Positions 50,967-60,891 are shown, counted from the first letter of the stretch. The stretch: DNA of 64,000 nucleotides from Balneola sp. (GCA_002694685.1 NZMW01000004.1:62001-126000), one strand, 5' to 3'. Made by a program: numbers and translations. Notes: generated by a model not told the origin, from the sequence alone.

Positions 50967-52712
50967 CTATTTAGTCCTGGAAACCAACCCTCCCTTCTTA
51001 CTATCTACCGTAATGGTATAATTGTTTCCGCGGCTAATGATCCATCGAACCGTCACGGAATCCATTCCGGGGATATTATCTACCGCAATTTTTTCAGGAT
51101 TATTCTTTTGCTCTACGGTCTGATTCATTGCGCGATTGGTTACAACCATTCCAGCTTCAACCTGAGCACCATCAATGGTAATGTAGTTAGGAGGAGTGAT
51201 TTTGTATTTCAAATCCTGGCTGGCATGAGTAGGGATCATACGCGTATTGGTAATTACGGCCGTCACTTCTTTGAGTCCACCACCTAAGTCTTTTTCTGAG
51301 ATCTCGTCAATGACCAACTGAGGAGTATGATAGGCGTGGTAAATGCTGAAGGCCATATTGCGATGAGCCATCTGCTCGAGTAGAAAACCGGGGTGGGCGC
51401 GACCGAGATTTTTCTTCAGTCCACCAATTTCAATTTCCCCATACTGAGGATGATCGAATGGTTCCCACTCTGTGAGTGCATCATTGAATAACAGATACTT
51501 GTTGAATTCGTAGGTTTCTTCACCGTAACGACCTCGGGTATCTTCATTAAACATTTCGTAAGGTGTCCAGAGCTCGTTTGTGAAAGTAAATATTCCTCGG
51601 CTTCCATAAAACCAGTCTAGTTCACCGCCAAAAACACTATATAAATCATCATAAACGACGAGGTAGTCGTAGCCCGGCATTACGCGTTCACCCATTTCAC
51701 CAAGTGCATCATAAACTTGCACATCTGAGCGGTTATAGGTTTCACGATCTTCCTCTGCTCCCGGCCCGCGTAAAATCATACCTCCGGCATTATGGTAACT
51801 TTGTCCGGCAGCAATATTTGGATGCTCCATTACAAAATCCATAACCGCACGATTTTCAGGTAACGAGAACGGATACTTATGAGAACCACGCTGTATATAG
51901 TCTGGCTGCCAGTTCCAGCCCCAGTCCCGGTTAGGGTCGTAATAGCCTTCAACATCTTCGTTAATACGTCCGTCATTATCATTATCGAGACCTTCAGATC
52001 CAAGCAGTTCGTATTCCCCAAACTCATCAGCTCCAACACGCTGCATTAGTTCAGGATAATCAGGATGTGAACGATATCCGCCGCGAGGGTTTTTACGGCG
52101 CATGTAGGTGATGCTTCCATCTCCATTCAAATCATCGTACTTATCTTCATTTACCTGTCCGTCCATATCATCATCGATAGGCTTCATGCCTGAACGAGGT
52201 GAGCTAGAATTGTTAGGTTCCTCGAAAAAGTTTTCGCGCCCATCAGGGTTGATTGTCGGCGCTATATAGAATGTTTTTTCATCCAAAAGCTGAGTGATGA
52301 AATCATTCTGTCCATACATTTCAGCAAGGTACCAAGCTGTATATAAAGAGACTTCAGTGCCCTGAATTTCGTTGGAGTGAATATTTCCATCTATGTACAT
52401 AGCCGGCTTGCGATCGGCATTGCCCTGAGAATGATTGGTAACCGTGAGGAGCCAGATATCTCTGCCTTCGTATGATTTCCCAATGGACTCCCGCTTAACT
52501 AAATCGGGATGGGCATCGGCTAGCTTCTTAGTTAGATCAGTGATTCCCTCATAACTGTAATAACGATTCCATGTGGCTTCAACTTCAGGGTTGGCAGGCG
52601 ATCCGGCTGCCTTGAAAAATCCATCAGTTATTTGAGCGTTTACCGAAGATGGTAAAGTCCAAACGAGGCCAACAAGTGCGGTAGTAAGTAAAATGTGTGT
52701 TAATTTCTTCAT
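50967..52712 (-). CDS. Secreted M14 zinc carboxypeptidase with Ca-binding-like insert
   Basis: A 581-residue exported peptidase of the carboxypeptidase A fold. It has a signal peptide (1-26, ending SSVNA), zinc ligands His112 and Glu115 in GNIHSNEIQGTE, substrate-binding NPDGRE (Arg159), the third ligand His307 in GQSYHNAGG, and catalytic Glu380 in FTFTNELWTP. Between them an insert holds several Asp-rich loops (DDDMDGQVNED 180-190, DLNGDGSI, DNDNDGRINED 243-253) typical of calcium-binding or thrombospondin-3-like repeats. A C-terminal beta domain follows. The adjacent upstream gene is a degenerate relative, 8 bases away. Confidence 0.92.
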   Translation of the reverse strand: MKKLTHILLTTALVGLVWTLPSSVNAQITDGFFKAAGSPANPEVEATWNRYYSYEGITDLTKKLADAHPDLVKRESIGKSYEGRDIWLLTVTNHSQGNADRKPAMYIDGNIHSNEIQGTEVSLYTAWYLAEMYGQNDFITQLLDEKTFYIAPTINPDGRENFFEEPNNSSSPRSGMKPIDDDMDGQVNEDKYDDLNGDGSITYMRRKNPRGGYRSHPDYPELMQRVGADEFGEYELLGSEGLDNDNDGRINEDVEGYYDPNRDWGWNWQPDYIQRGSHKYPFSLPENRAVMDFVMEHPNIAAGQSYHNAGGMILRGPGAEEDRETYNRSDVQVYDALGEMGERVMPGYDYLVVYDDLYSVFGGELDWFYGSRGIFTFTNELWTPYEMFNEDTRGRYGEETYEFNKYLLFNDALTEWEPFDHPQYGEIEIGGLKKNLGRAHPGFLLEQMAHRNMAFSIYHAYHTPQLVIDEISEKDLGGGLKEVTAVITNTRMIPTHASQDLKYKITPPNYITIDGAQVEAGMVVTNRAMNQTVEQKNNPEKIAVDNIPGMDSVTVRWIISRGNNYTITVDSKKGGLVSRTK

Positions 52713-52720
52713 GGCTTTCT

Positions 52721-54367
52721 CTATCGGATGGTATGTTCTTGTGTTGAAATTCCGGTATTTGGCGCTCCGGCTGAAAGGCTAAAAGTACCCTTACCTCGAA
52801 CCAGCCAGGTTTTGCGGACACTGCCATCACCTTCAATAGATTCGATGGTATCCAGCATTTCACCGCTTACCAATTTCAGATTATTTGAAAGGTTGATTTT
52901 AACCACCACCTCTTTCACCCAGTTAGTGCGTTCACCAAGTCGGGAGGCTGTGGGTAAAACTCCGTCATTGTGAATATCGACGGTAATACGGGTTAAATTT
53001 CTTCCAGCTTCCGTAACTTCAAAATTGACTAACTGAACTTCCGGTTTCATGGAAGCGAGTTTTGTGATAAACGCCGTATGTTTCTGGCTCAAAGAATCAA
53101 CCATTGCGTAAGGAGGGTTTAAAGTCATATATGGCTTGATACCTCCTACTTCTACTTTTTTATTGGGGAAGTCAGGGTGATCAATTTCTTCCCAGTCCAC
53201 AAAAGCATCCATGTTATTCTGATCAGCCCAGGCAAGAAATTTGGCTTCATCATTATCAAATTTCATGGCTTTATCATCATCACCCATAACATCCGGTGTC
53301 CACCAGCCGGGAGTACTGAAACTAAATCTTCCATAATGGAAATAAGCCCACTGGAATAAATCACCGGATTGCCCATTCATGGATGGGGCATTTTCTAAGC
53401 CGGTAATTTCATTATAAGAATTTGAAACCAGCTGGTTGATGGCAACATCTTCCTCATACCAACCGGTAATCACTCGTTTACTTATTCCGCCTCGGTTAAA
53501 TTTAACGGGAGAGCTCAGGTTGTTAGCAGGTCCAAATGACACTACCGAAAAGACATTGGAGGCTTCTTCAAATAGAAAATCGAGAACGGCTCTAGTCTCA
53601 ACTTGAGAGGCCATATTCTCACCGGCGCCCGGCTCAAAATAGGGGTAATCATAGGTGAAGTTTTTGTTGATGTTTACCCCTCCGGCGTTGTCTTCGTTGA
53701 ATTCACCATCGCCGTCATCATCGGCACCTTCGGTGAATAACTTGTACGTTCCTTTTTCGCCTTTAGTGATATCAGCCATCTTCAACAGGCGATTTTCATC
53801 GGGATGAACCATCCATTTTCCGGTGGGATCTTCAACCCGCATCATGGTAATAAGGTTGTCACCATTCAGGTCGTTAAAGGGATCCTCATCAAAAGCATCA
53901 TCACGATCTTCGTTGGTGGAAATGGTATTAACGTCCCGCTCGTACTTCAGCGAAGCAAAATATTGCTCGGTCGCATCCGGATTAATGCGCGGTAAAACAT
54001 AAAAAGTGGTGGTTTCCAAAAGACTGCTGATTTCTTCAGAGGAAGAATTAGACAGGAGGTTTTCGGCGAAAGTCAGGGCAAGTTCGCTACCCAGGATATG
54101 CGATCCCTTCGCCCCGCCAATAACTGCAATGGCCGGATGATTCTGTACATCGCCGGAGCCAATTGTAAGCACCCAAAGGTCTTTGCCATCGGCTGTTTTT
54201 GCAAGTGAAGTTAATTCGGTTAGGTTTCCGTAGTCAGTTTCCAGCTGATTCAGGCGGTCGGTGAGGGTTTGGAAGTCGCTGTATGAGTTTTGAGCAATTG
54301 ATGATGCCGGCAGGCAAAGCATCCATCCCAAAACAAACAACAGCGAGCGCAGGTACGAATGTTTCAT
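52721..54367 (-). CDS. Degenerate M14-fold protein (pseudo-carboxypeptidase)
   Basis: A 548-residue paralogue of the next gene, with a signal peptide (1-25, ending ASSIA). Folding motifs and the Asp-rich loops are kept (DLNGDNLI, DDDGDGEFNED), but the active site is gone. The zinc pair His-x2-Glu is K87-x2-H90 (GGAKGSHILGSE), the binding Arg is Thr133 (NPDATE), the third ligand His is Gly279 (VSFGPANN), and the catalytic Glu motif FTNELWTP reads FSTPGWWTP. The frame is intact with no stop, so it is probably a binding or partner protein rather than a pseudogene. It is cotranscribed ahead of the active enzyme. Confidence 0.88.
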   Translation of the reverse strand: MKHSYLRSLLFVLGWMLCLPASSIAQNSYSDFQTLTDRLNQLETDYGNLTELTSLAKTADGKDLWVLTIGSGDVQNHPAIAVIGGAKGSHILGSELALTFAENLLSNSSSEEISSLLETTTFYVLPRINPDATEQYFASLKYERDVNTISTNEDRDDAFDEDPFNDLNGDNLITMMRVEDPTGKWMVHPDENRLLKMADITKGEKGTYKLFTEGADDDGDGEFNEDNAGGVNINKNFTYDYPYFEPGAGENMASQVETRAVLDFLFEEASNVFSVVSFGPANNLSSPVKFNRGGISKRVITGWYEEDVAINQLVSNSYNEITGLENAPSMNGQSGDLFQWAYFHYGRFSFSTPGWWTPDVMGDDDKAMKFDNDEAKFLAWADQNNMDAFVDWEEIDHPDFPNKKVEVGGIKPYMTLNPPYAMVDSLSQKHTAFITKLASMKPEVQLVNFEVTEAGRNLTRITVDIHNDGVLPTASRLGERTNWVKEVVVKINLSNNLKLVSGEMLDTIESIEGDGSVRKTWLVRGKGTFSLSAGAPNTGISTQEHTIR

Positions 54368-54535
54368 AAATACGGATAATTGATTTTATGGTATGCGAGA
54401 TAGTAACTCGCTGAGCGATGCAATTCAAAGATTGAACTGTTAAAAGTTAATAAGGAGCCTAAAGTTTGAATCTTGGTTTTAATTTAATAGATGTTATTTT
54501 CTGAGCGATTTAATATTCAGAATTAATAATTACGC

Positions 54536-56251
54536 ATGAAAAAGAAAATAGCAGCACTGATTGGGGTTGTTTCCATATTCATTTTGGCATCTCAGTATGC
54601 CTGGGCCGATGTGCAAATGGCAGAAACATCCTCCTCTATTTTAGGGAGCTGGCTAAGTATTTTACCACCTCTTGTAGCCATCGCTATCGCTCTCATTTTC
54701 CGTCAGGTGTTGTTTGCTCTTTTCCTGGGTATTTGGATGGGGGCTTATTTGATAGGAGACCTTAGCTTTACCGGCATATTTAGCAGTTTCTTTTCTTCTC
54801 TTAGTGATTTTATAGTGCCCGGAGTATCTGATCCAGATCGGATGAGTATCGTCATATTTTCAATTTTGATTGGGGGAATGGTGGGTATCATTACCGATAA
54901 TGGGGGAACCCGCGGTGTTATTAAAGCAATCACCCGCTTTGTGCGAACTAAAGTTCAGGGTCAGGTTGTCACTTCTTTGATGGGTTTCGTTGTATTCTTT
55001 GATGATTATGCCAACACCATGGTTGTTGGAAATACCATGCGTCCGCTCACCGATAAGCTTAGGATTTCGCGAGCCAAACTCGCTTACTTAGTCGATGCAA
55101 CCGCAGCTCCAATTGCAACCATCGCTTTGGTAAGCACCTGGATTGGCGCTATGGTAGGATTTATTGCAACCGCAGAAAGTGAGATGGCCAACTTTAATGA
55201 AGCTGCTTATTCCGTATTTATAAATTCACTTCCGTACAATTTCTATGCGTTTTTCACCATCCTGTTCGTAATTCTGATTGCCTATTCAGGGCGCGATTTT
55301 GGAACTATGCTTAAAGCCCGAATTGATTTATATAAAGCAAAGCATGACCCAAAACTGGATAAATACAATCTGTACAAGGATAAGATAGAAGAAGATGAAG
55401 CTAAGAAGTCAGAGTCGCATTGGATGAATGCAGCACTGCCAATTCTGACTTTAGTACTGGGAACTATAATCGGTTTATTTGTAACGGGTGAAGGGAACAG
55501 CATCCAATCTATTGTTGAGACGGCGAACTCCTACAACGCTCTTTTATGGGGTTCATTGGCATCAGTAGTGGTGGCTATTATCATGACCCTTTCACAAAAA
55601 CTATTGGATATCGAAAAGACTCTGGAAGGCATGATGAACGGAATGCACGTGATGTTTGACGGCGTGCTGATACTTGTGCTGGCTTGGGGGTTGAGTGATG
55701 TGACAGTAGCCTTAGGCACCGCCGATTATCTTGTTTCTGTATTTGGTGAAACGTTAAATCCTTACTGGATGCCTGCCATTGTGCTCGTGCTTTCAGCATT
55801 GACAGCCTTTGCAACCGGATCGAGTTGGGGAACCATGGGAATCTTGATGCCACTGGTAGTTCCTCTGGGATGGGAAATTGGAAATAACACTGGAGTACCG
55901 ATGGAAATGACCCTTGAAATTATTTATGCCAGTGTGAGTGCGGTATTAGCAGGGTCGGTTTGGGGCGATCATTGCTCACCGATTTCAGATACCACTATAT
56001 TAAGCTCTATCGCTACCCAATGTGATCATGTTGAGCATGTAAACACCCAACTTCCATATGCAATGATTGTAGGAGCCATTAGTATTCTAGCCATGATTGC
56101 AGCTATTGTTTTGAATATCTCCGTATGGATTATTTACCCGGTAGGTGTCGCCATAATCATAGGCATCATCTATAAGTTTGGTAAAATTCCGGATCCCGAA
56201 ACCTATACACCGGAAGGAAAAGAACCTGCTATTACCAGCCTTGATGCTTAG
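54536..56251 (+). CDS. NhaC-family Na+/H+ antiporter
   Basis: A 571-residue inner-membrane protein with about 12 helices after a signal-anchor-like start (IAALIGVVSIFILAS). Conserved segments: LPPLVAIAIALIFRQVLFAL, FFDDYANTMVVGNTMRPLTDK, ATAAPIATIALVSTWIGAMVGF, FATGSSWGTMGILMPLVVPL and GSVWGDHCSPISDTTILSS, all diagnostic of the NhaC/YuiF-type family. A hydrophilic loop (KDKIEEDEAKKSESHW) separates the halves. It exports sodium, as expected in a salty habitat, though some relatives exchange organic acids. A possible TTG (54473) and TATTTTCT pair lies upstream. The next gene overlaps its stop by one base. Confidence 0.9.
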   Translation: MKKKIAALIGVVSIFILASQYAWADVQMAETSSSILGSWLSILPPLVAIAIALIFRQVLFALFLGIWMGAYLIGDLSFTGIFSSFFSSLSDFIVPGVSDPDRMSIVIFSILIGGMVGIITDNGGTRGVIKAITRFVRTKVQGQVVTSLMGFVVFFDDYANTMVVGNTMRPLTDKLRISRAKLAYLVDATAAPIATIALVSTWIGAMVGFIATAESEMANFNEAAYSVFINSLPYNFYAFFTILFVILIAYSGRDFGTMLKARIDLYKAKHDPKLDKYNLYKDKIEEDEAKKSESHWMNAALPILTLVLGTIIGLFVTGEGNSIQSIVETANSYNALLWGSLASVVVAIIMTLSQKLLDIEKTLEGMMNGMHVMFDGVLILVLAWGLSDVTVALGTADYLVSVFGETLNPYWMPAIVLVLSALTAFATGSSWGTMGILMPLVVPLGWEIGNNTGVPMEMTLEIIYASVSAVLAGSVWGDHCSPISDTTILSSIATQCDHVEHVNTQLPYAMIVGAISILAMIAAIVLNISVWIIYPVGVAIIIGIIYKFGKIPDPETYTPEGKEPAITSLDA

Positions 56252-56661
56252 TGACGATTATTAAATACATATCAATCCTTTTAATCGGGATATTATTTGT
56301 TGGATGTGATGCTTTTAAAAATGAGCAAAGTGTTCCTCAAGAATTGATCGGTGAGTGGAAATTAACGGGAACGGGTTATGGACCAAACCCAACCTATGAG
56401 GTAGATCCGAATCGTTCTTCAATGACCCTTTTTCTCTATAATGATAGAGTGATGTGGTATCAAGATGGGGAAATATGGACTAAATTCGGTACCACAGAAA
56501 AGAAAAAAGGCTGGCCTGAAGATTCTTTTTATATGAATTCTAAAAATAATAGTTTTTGTGATTTCAAAGCTGTGTTTAACCCAGAGACAAACACTTTAGG
56601 AATAATACCAGCAAACTGCCTTGATTTCCCTTCTCATTTTTTTCAGAAAAGCCCTGACTAA
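56251..56661 (+). CDS. Small lipoprotein of unknown function
   Basis: A 136-residue protein with a lipoprotein signal (IGILFVGC, acylated Cys19) and a mature part resembling the lipocalin-like GEWKLTGTGYG pattern: LIGEWKLTGTGYG, then FLYNDRVMWYQDGEIW. It probably forms a small beta-barrel. The GTG start shares its first G with the last base of the antiporter stop (TAGTG), indicating coupling. Its end overlaps the convergent NRDE gene by 4 bases. Function unknown. Confidence 0.72.
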   Translation: MTIIKYISILLIGILFVGCDAFKNEQSVPQELIGEWKLTGTGYGPNPTYEVDPNRSSMTLFLYNDRVMWYQDGEIWTKFGTTEKKKGWPEDSFYMNSKNNSFCDFKAVFNPETNTLGIIPANCLDFPSHFFQKSPD

Positions 56662-57425
56662 ATCTCGAAATGTTGCTCACCCAAAACCTCGGAAGTGCCG
56701 GGCTCAAATCGCCGTTCGGTAAAGTCAATATTTCCTTCTTTATCAATCAGTAAAACGGTAGAACATCGGGAGCCATAGCTTTCAGTCTTGATAAAAATAG
56801 AAGAAACCGCTTTCTCTAATTCTTTTGGAATGCCGGTAACCGGAAGCTCTTCTTCCTCAGCCTTACGCTCATCAAGCAGAATCTTAAACAGATCTTCTTT
56901 CCCGAAATCTTCTTTTTTAATAACGTGCTCTAGCTGAGATTTGGCTGAGTCCAATTTGGGCCAGGAGGTATTGAGTAAGGCGTTACTGAGCCCGTGAATA
57001 CCGGGCTCAATTCGGGTTACTTTTTTGTTTTGGTTTGAGTAATGATAGAATCCGTTTTCATCCCAGAGCAATAGGCTAAAACCATTATATTTTTCAGCTT
57101 TTTTAGAAATATCTCCAAGATAGTCCATCGCTGACTTCTCTCTTTTGAGGTAGTCTAATACCAACTCTCCCCGTGAAGGCGGGTCTTCTTTTTTGATGGA
57201 AGTATCGCGATAATTTGTAAGAGCACTCCACTTGCGGGAGGCTTCATGAACACCCAGCCAGGTTCCACCGGCTTCAAGATCCTTTCCGGCCAAAATATTT
57301 GGAAATCCTTCTTTCGTCCAGAACTCTGCTTTACGAGTTGGGCGCTCATAAAATTCATCCCGGTTGCCGGCTAAAATTAGCTCAAATTTCGGGTGAGACT
57401 TGTAGGCAAAGGTGATTAAGCACAT
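56658..57425 (-). CDS. NRDE-family protein (TANGO2 homologue)
   Basis: A 255-residue cytoplasmic protein of the NRDE/TANGO2 family. The start at MCLITFAY is chosen because the family begins Met-Cys, the Cys being a possible N-terminal nucleophile after Met removal; four further codons upstream are ignored. NRDE occurs at 21-24 (LAGNRDEFYERP), followed by ILAGKDLEAGGTWLGV and the C-terminal SYGSRCSTVLLID. TANGO2 proteins have been linked to haem handling and lipid metabolism, but the reaction is not settled. Confidence 0.88.
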   Translation of the reverse strand: MCLITFAYKSHPKFELILAGNRDEFYERPTRKAEFWTKEGFPNILAGKDLEAGGTWLGVHEASRKWSALTNYRDTSIKKEDPPSRGELVLDYLKREKSAMDYLGDISKKAEKYNGFSLLLWDENGFYHYSNQNKKVTRIEPGIHGLSNALLNTSWPKLDSAKSQLEHVIKKEDFGKEDLFKILLDERKAEEEELPVTGIPKELEKAVSSIFIKTESYGSRCSTVLLIDKEGNIDFTERRFEPGTSEVLGEQHFEI

Positions 57426-57446
57426 AAAACTAACCAACGAGGTTTC

Positions 57447-57454
57447 TATATTTG
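57447..57454 (+). promoter_or_regulatory. Candidate -7 box TATATTTG before the SpoIIE phosphatase gene
   Basis: Fits TAnnTTTG, 54 bases before the ATG, in the divergent spacer to the NRDE gene. No convincing -33 element was found. Confidence 0.35.
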
Positions 57455-57508
57455 CCTGAATCTAAGCATATTCACGAAACCTAATACAAGTTTTTCGTAC
57501 AGTCACTC

Positions 57509-60118
57509 ATGCAATCGAATAAGAAACTCTTTAGGGATGTAATTATACTGCTATTCGGAGTTATTGGAATAGCCACGTTTTTTTATTCATTCCCAATACA
57601 CCATCCATTTACAATTTCGGAGATTAGCCAAACTAATGAGCAGGTTGAGCAAAAGGCTGATTCTGTATTTCAAAGCTGGCAGTACCAGACCTTTGACTAT
57701 TATCCGTCAACTGAATTTGTCAGCTACAACGGTGCTATTGATTCTCTTCAAAAAAAGTGGGGCACACGTGAATTTAAGAAACAGCAAAGTGAGTCTGATT
57801 TCCTTCAAAATCTGCCCTTTTTAAAATGGGAAGTAAGTGAAGTAAATAACCAAACAGAGGATAACAGTCCGGAAGTAACCGTTGGATTAAGTCCGGCCGG
57901 CAAGGTTGTAAGTTTCTCAGCATCTAATGATTTAATTACTCGCCAACGCCCGTTCAATCGCTATGCGGTGCGAACTGTTTTTCAAAATCAAGTCCAAAAC
58001 TATTCGCGGGGACTTGAAGATTCTTTGATTACCGGCCTTACTGATTATCAACACCTGGGCGACACCACGCCCACTAATTCACAGGCACTGGCTATCATTG
58101 ATCGCCTTCGGGAACTGAGAGGGGCAGAGGATGAAGATGTTTATACCATGAATAACATCTGGAGCTTATCTGATTTTTATCTGAATAGAACTATTTGGAA
58201 TTCGATCGATTTAGAACGGGATTCTGTAGAGCTTTTAGATGAGGGCGGGATCCGTTTTGCCAGAGCACATGCAAGTGTTTTTGATTCTTTATCCGGGGTG
58301 AAGGTCAGCCTGACTTTAGACTTGCTGCCGGCCGGCTCTATTAAGGAGCTCGATTACTCCATTAGTCCGGTAATTAAAGTAGGTGAAAGTAGAATCACTG
58401 AAGTACTCGAAAGTATTTCAATTTTTGTTGTTCTGATATTTGCGATCGGACTCCTGTTTGTTTTTTACCTGCGGATTAAGGCTCGCGCCATAGATACTAA
58501 ACCGGCTATTATTATCGCGGTGTTGGCGGGCTTTATGGTACCCGGCTTTTGGCTCCTTCAGTTTATAGACGAAGTGAGCCTTATGAATGGGATAAGATCC
58601 GGTATGAGTATCTTCCAAGCTCTCATTACACTCGCTATTTCAGGAGCTATAAGTGCCATCGGCTTTTTTGTGATTACAGCAGTAAGTGATTCTATCACCC
58701 GCCAATATTGGCCTGAAAAACTTAAAACCTGGGACTTGGTTCGCCGGGGTATGTTAGTTAATAAGCCGGTTGGATGGGGTATTATCAATGCTGTTGCTAT
58801 TGGGGGAATCCTGTTGGGCTTAATGTGCCTGTTCATGACGGTATTTCCGGAATCCTTTATATCTGCAAACACAGGCTTTATATCCGATTCGTATTTTTTA
58901 CCATCTATTGCCAATCTTATGATAACCACCTGCTTTGTACTGGCAATTGTGGTTCCTATCTACTTAATACTTGGAAATCAGATAAAAGGATTGGTTGGAC
59001 GAAATTGGATTATCCCAATTCTTAGTGCTGCACTTTTTGGGGTGATTGACATCCTTCCTTTTAGTATTGAGCCGGACATTCTGGATCGATCTATGCGGGC
59101 TATACTTGGTTTTACTCTTGGGTATTTCTACTTGAGATATGATTTCCTGACCATTGTTTTTGGAGCCTTTGTTTTTGTAAACTTTTTGACCACTTCCAAG
59201 GGCTGGGTCATTTCAGGTTCGCCTGATGCTAATACCTTTTATTTGTTCCTGTTGGTGTTAGTCACTTTTACAGCATCAGGAGTTTATTTTATACTGAAAG
59301 GGACGGAAAGAGATGAGCTCCCGGAATATATTCCCGAGTACATTGAGGATCAAGCCAAAGAACAGCGACTAAAGCAAGAACTCTCCATTGCACGTGTGGT
59401 TCAGCAAACATTCTTGCCATCAAAAATTCACCATTTACCGGGAATTGATATCGCAGGTGTTTGTATTCCGGCCCAGGAAACCGGTGGTGACTATTATGAC
59501 ATGATTTCTTTGGGAGAGCAGCGTACAGCTATCGCGATTGGTGATGTAAGCGGGAAAGGAATCCGGGCTGCTTTTTATATGACCTTCACCAAAGGAGTAC
59601 TCCACAGTTTGAGTGCATTGATATTGTCACCGGTTGAGCTTTTAAATCAGCTGAACCGCCTTTTTTGTGAGAATGCCACAAGAGGTACCTTCATCACTAT
59701 GATCTACGGAATACTGGAAGCTGACAAACGTCAGTTCACTTTTGCAAGGGCAGGTCACAACCCCATGCTTTTGGTCCGGGCTAATGGCGATACAGAATGG
59801 CTAAAGCCGAATGGCATCGGGATTGGTATAACCACCGGTGATGCTTTTTTAAAAAATACGCAGGAAGCTACACTGAAACTAAAAGAAGGCGATGTGATCA
59901 TTCTATACACAGATGGAATCACAGAAATGCTGAATACAAGTAACCATTTTTATGGGGAAGAACGCCTTGAGAGATTAGTTAAAGGGGTCAGAAAAGCTTC
60001 ATCTGAAAAAATACTGGAAATAATTACTGATGATGTGAATGAGTTCAAGGGCATTGCTACACAGCATGATGATATGACGCTCGTCATTATAAAAGCTGAT
60101 GCCTCAGTAAATCAGTAA
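57509..60118 (+). CDS. Multi-helix membrane protein with SpoIIE-type phosphatase domain
   Basis: An 869-residue signalling protein. TM1 (about 10-28) is followed by a large extracytoplasmic domain (about 30-300), then a run of about eight to ten helices (about 305-610), a short coiled coil (KEQRLKQELSIARVVQQ) and a cytoplasmic PP2C-like SpoIIE domain (about 640-869). Metal-binding motifs are intact: GGDYYD (659-664), GDVSGKG (678-684), ARAGHNP, LYTDGITEM and DDMT (854-857). It should dephosphorylate a Ser/Thr-phosphorylated anti-sigma-factor antagonist in a partner-switching circuit. No such partner or kinase is next to it; the downstream neighbour is a DtxR-type regulator. Confidence 0.9.
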   Translation: MQSNKKLFRDVIILLFGVIGIATFFYSFPIHHPFTISEISQTNEQVEQKADSVFQSWQYQTFDYYPSTEFVSYNGAIDSLQKKWGTREFKKQQSESDFLQNLPFLKWEVSEVNNQTEDNSPEVTVGLSPAGKVVSFSASNDLITRQRPFNRYAVRTVFQNQVQNYSRGLEDSLITGLTDYQHLGDTTPTNSQALAIIDRLRELRGAEDEDVYTMNNIWSLSDFYLNRTIWNSIDLERDSVELLDEGGIRFARAHASVFDSLSGVKVSLTLDLLPAGSIKELDYSISPVIKVGESRITEVLESISIFVVLIFAIGLLFVFYLRIKARAIDTKPAIIIAVLAGFMVPGFWLLQFIDEVSLMNGIRSGMSIFQALITLAISGAISAIGFFVITAVSDSITRQYWPEKLKTWDLVRRGMLVNKPVGWGIINAVAIGGILLGLMCLFMTVFPESFISANTGFISDSYFLPSIANLMITTCFVLAIVVPIYLILGNQIKGLVGRNWIIPILSAALFGVIDILPFSIEPDILDRSMRAILGFTLGYFYLRYDFLTIVFGAFVFVNFLTTSKGWVISGSPDANTFYLFLLVLVTFTASGVYFILKGTERDELPEYIPEYIEDQAKEQRLKQELSIARVVQQTFLPSKIHHLPGIDIAGVCIPAQETGGDYYDMISLGEQRTAIAIGDVSGKGIRAAFYMTFTKGVLHSLSALILSPVELLNQLNRLFCENATRGTFITMIYGILEADKRQFTFARAGHNPMLLVRANGDTEWLKPNGIGIGITTGDAFLKNTQEATLKLKEGDVIILYTDGITEMLNTSNHFYGEERLERLVKGVRKASSEKILEIITDDVNEFKGIATQHDDMTLVIIKADASVNQ

Positions 60119-60225
60119 TTTTTGTATTTTAGCCAGAGCTAAATATTCTGTTCAACACTATTAAAGCAGAATCGACTTTTAATATTTTTAAACTGATACC
60201 ATTGCGAGAATCGATCAAAAATAAC

Positions 60226-60891
60226 ATGGGCTTAAGTCAGTCTGTGGAAGATTATCTTAAAGCCATTTACGTACTTCATACAGAGGGCGATAAAGCTACA
60301 ACTACAAATATCGCCAATGCTCTGGACGTTTCTTCAGCATCGGTTACAAATATGTTGAAGCGCCTCGCAAAAATGAATCTGCTAGAATACGAGTCATACA
60401 AAGGAGCGAAGCTAACTTCAGCGGGGAACAAAATAGCTCTCGAAATTCTACGTCATCACCGGCTGCTGGAATTGTATCTGAAGGAAATTATGGGTTATTC
60501 CTGGGATGAAGTTCATGACGAAGCCGAGAAGCTGGAGCACCATATTTCCGAACAGTTTGAAGATCGAATTGCTGAATTATTGAACAACCCTACTTACGAT
60601 CCACACGGTGATCCCATTCCCTCTAAAGATGGAGTGATGCCGCGAATGGCCCATCTTTCAATTTCCGAGGCGGAAGAAAATGTCCGTTATATCATTGGCC
60701 GGGTTAAAGATCAGGATCCGGAATTGTTGCGCTATCTTGAAAAAATAGGAGTGCTTCCTGGGGTAAAAATTGAGGTTACTGAAAAAGCTCCGTTTAACGG
60801 TCCGGTAAAAATTCGCTTAGAAAACGATATCGAACAAATGCTTGGGCAGGCTGTAGCCAGCGAAGTCTATTTGATTGAAGCCGAGAAGTAG
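60226..60891 (+). CDS. DtxR/MntR-family metal-dependent repressor
   Basis: A 221-residue transcription factor. An N-terminal winged helix (1-70: SQSVEDYLKAIYVLHTEG, TTTNIANALDVSSASVTNML) is followed by the dimerisation and metal-binding domain (LRHHRLLELYLKE, EAEKLEHHISEQ) and a C-terminal FeoA/SH3-like domain (about 145-221: VKIEVTEKAPFNGPV). It likely represses iron or manganese uptake genes when metal is bound. The ATG before GLSQSVED is preferred to a TTG eight codons upstream. It could share a transcript with the phosphatase gene, which ends 107 bases before it. Confidence 0.92.
   Translation: MGLSQSVEDYLKAIYVLHTEGDKATTTNIANALDVSSASVTNMLKRLAKMNLLEYESYKGAKLTSAGNKIALEILRHHRLLELYLKEIMGYSWDEVHDEAEKLEHHISEQFEDRIAELLNNPTYDPHGDPIPSKDGVMPRMAHLSISEAEENVRYIIGRVKDQDPELLRYLEKIGVLPGVKIEVTEKAPFNGPVKIRLENDIEQMLGQAVASEVYLIEAEK

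Noticed and set aside
52721-54367. Calling the degenerate M14 gene a pseudogene
   Set aside because: The frame is full length without stops or shifts, keeps its signal peptide and structural motifs, and sits in an operon; loss is confined to catalytic residues.
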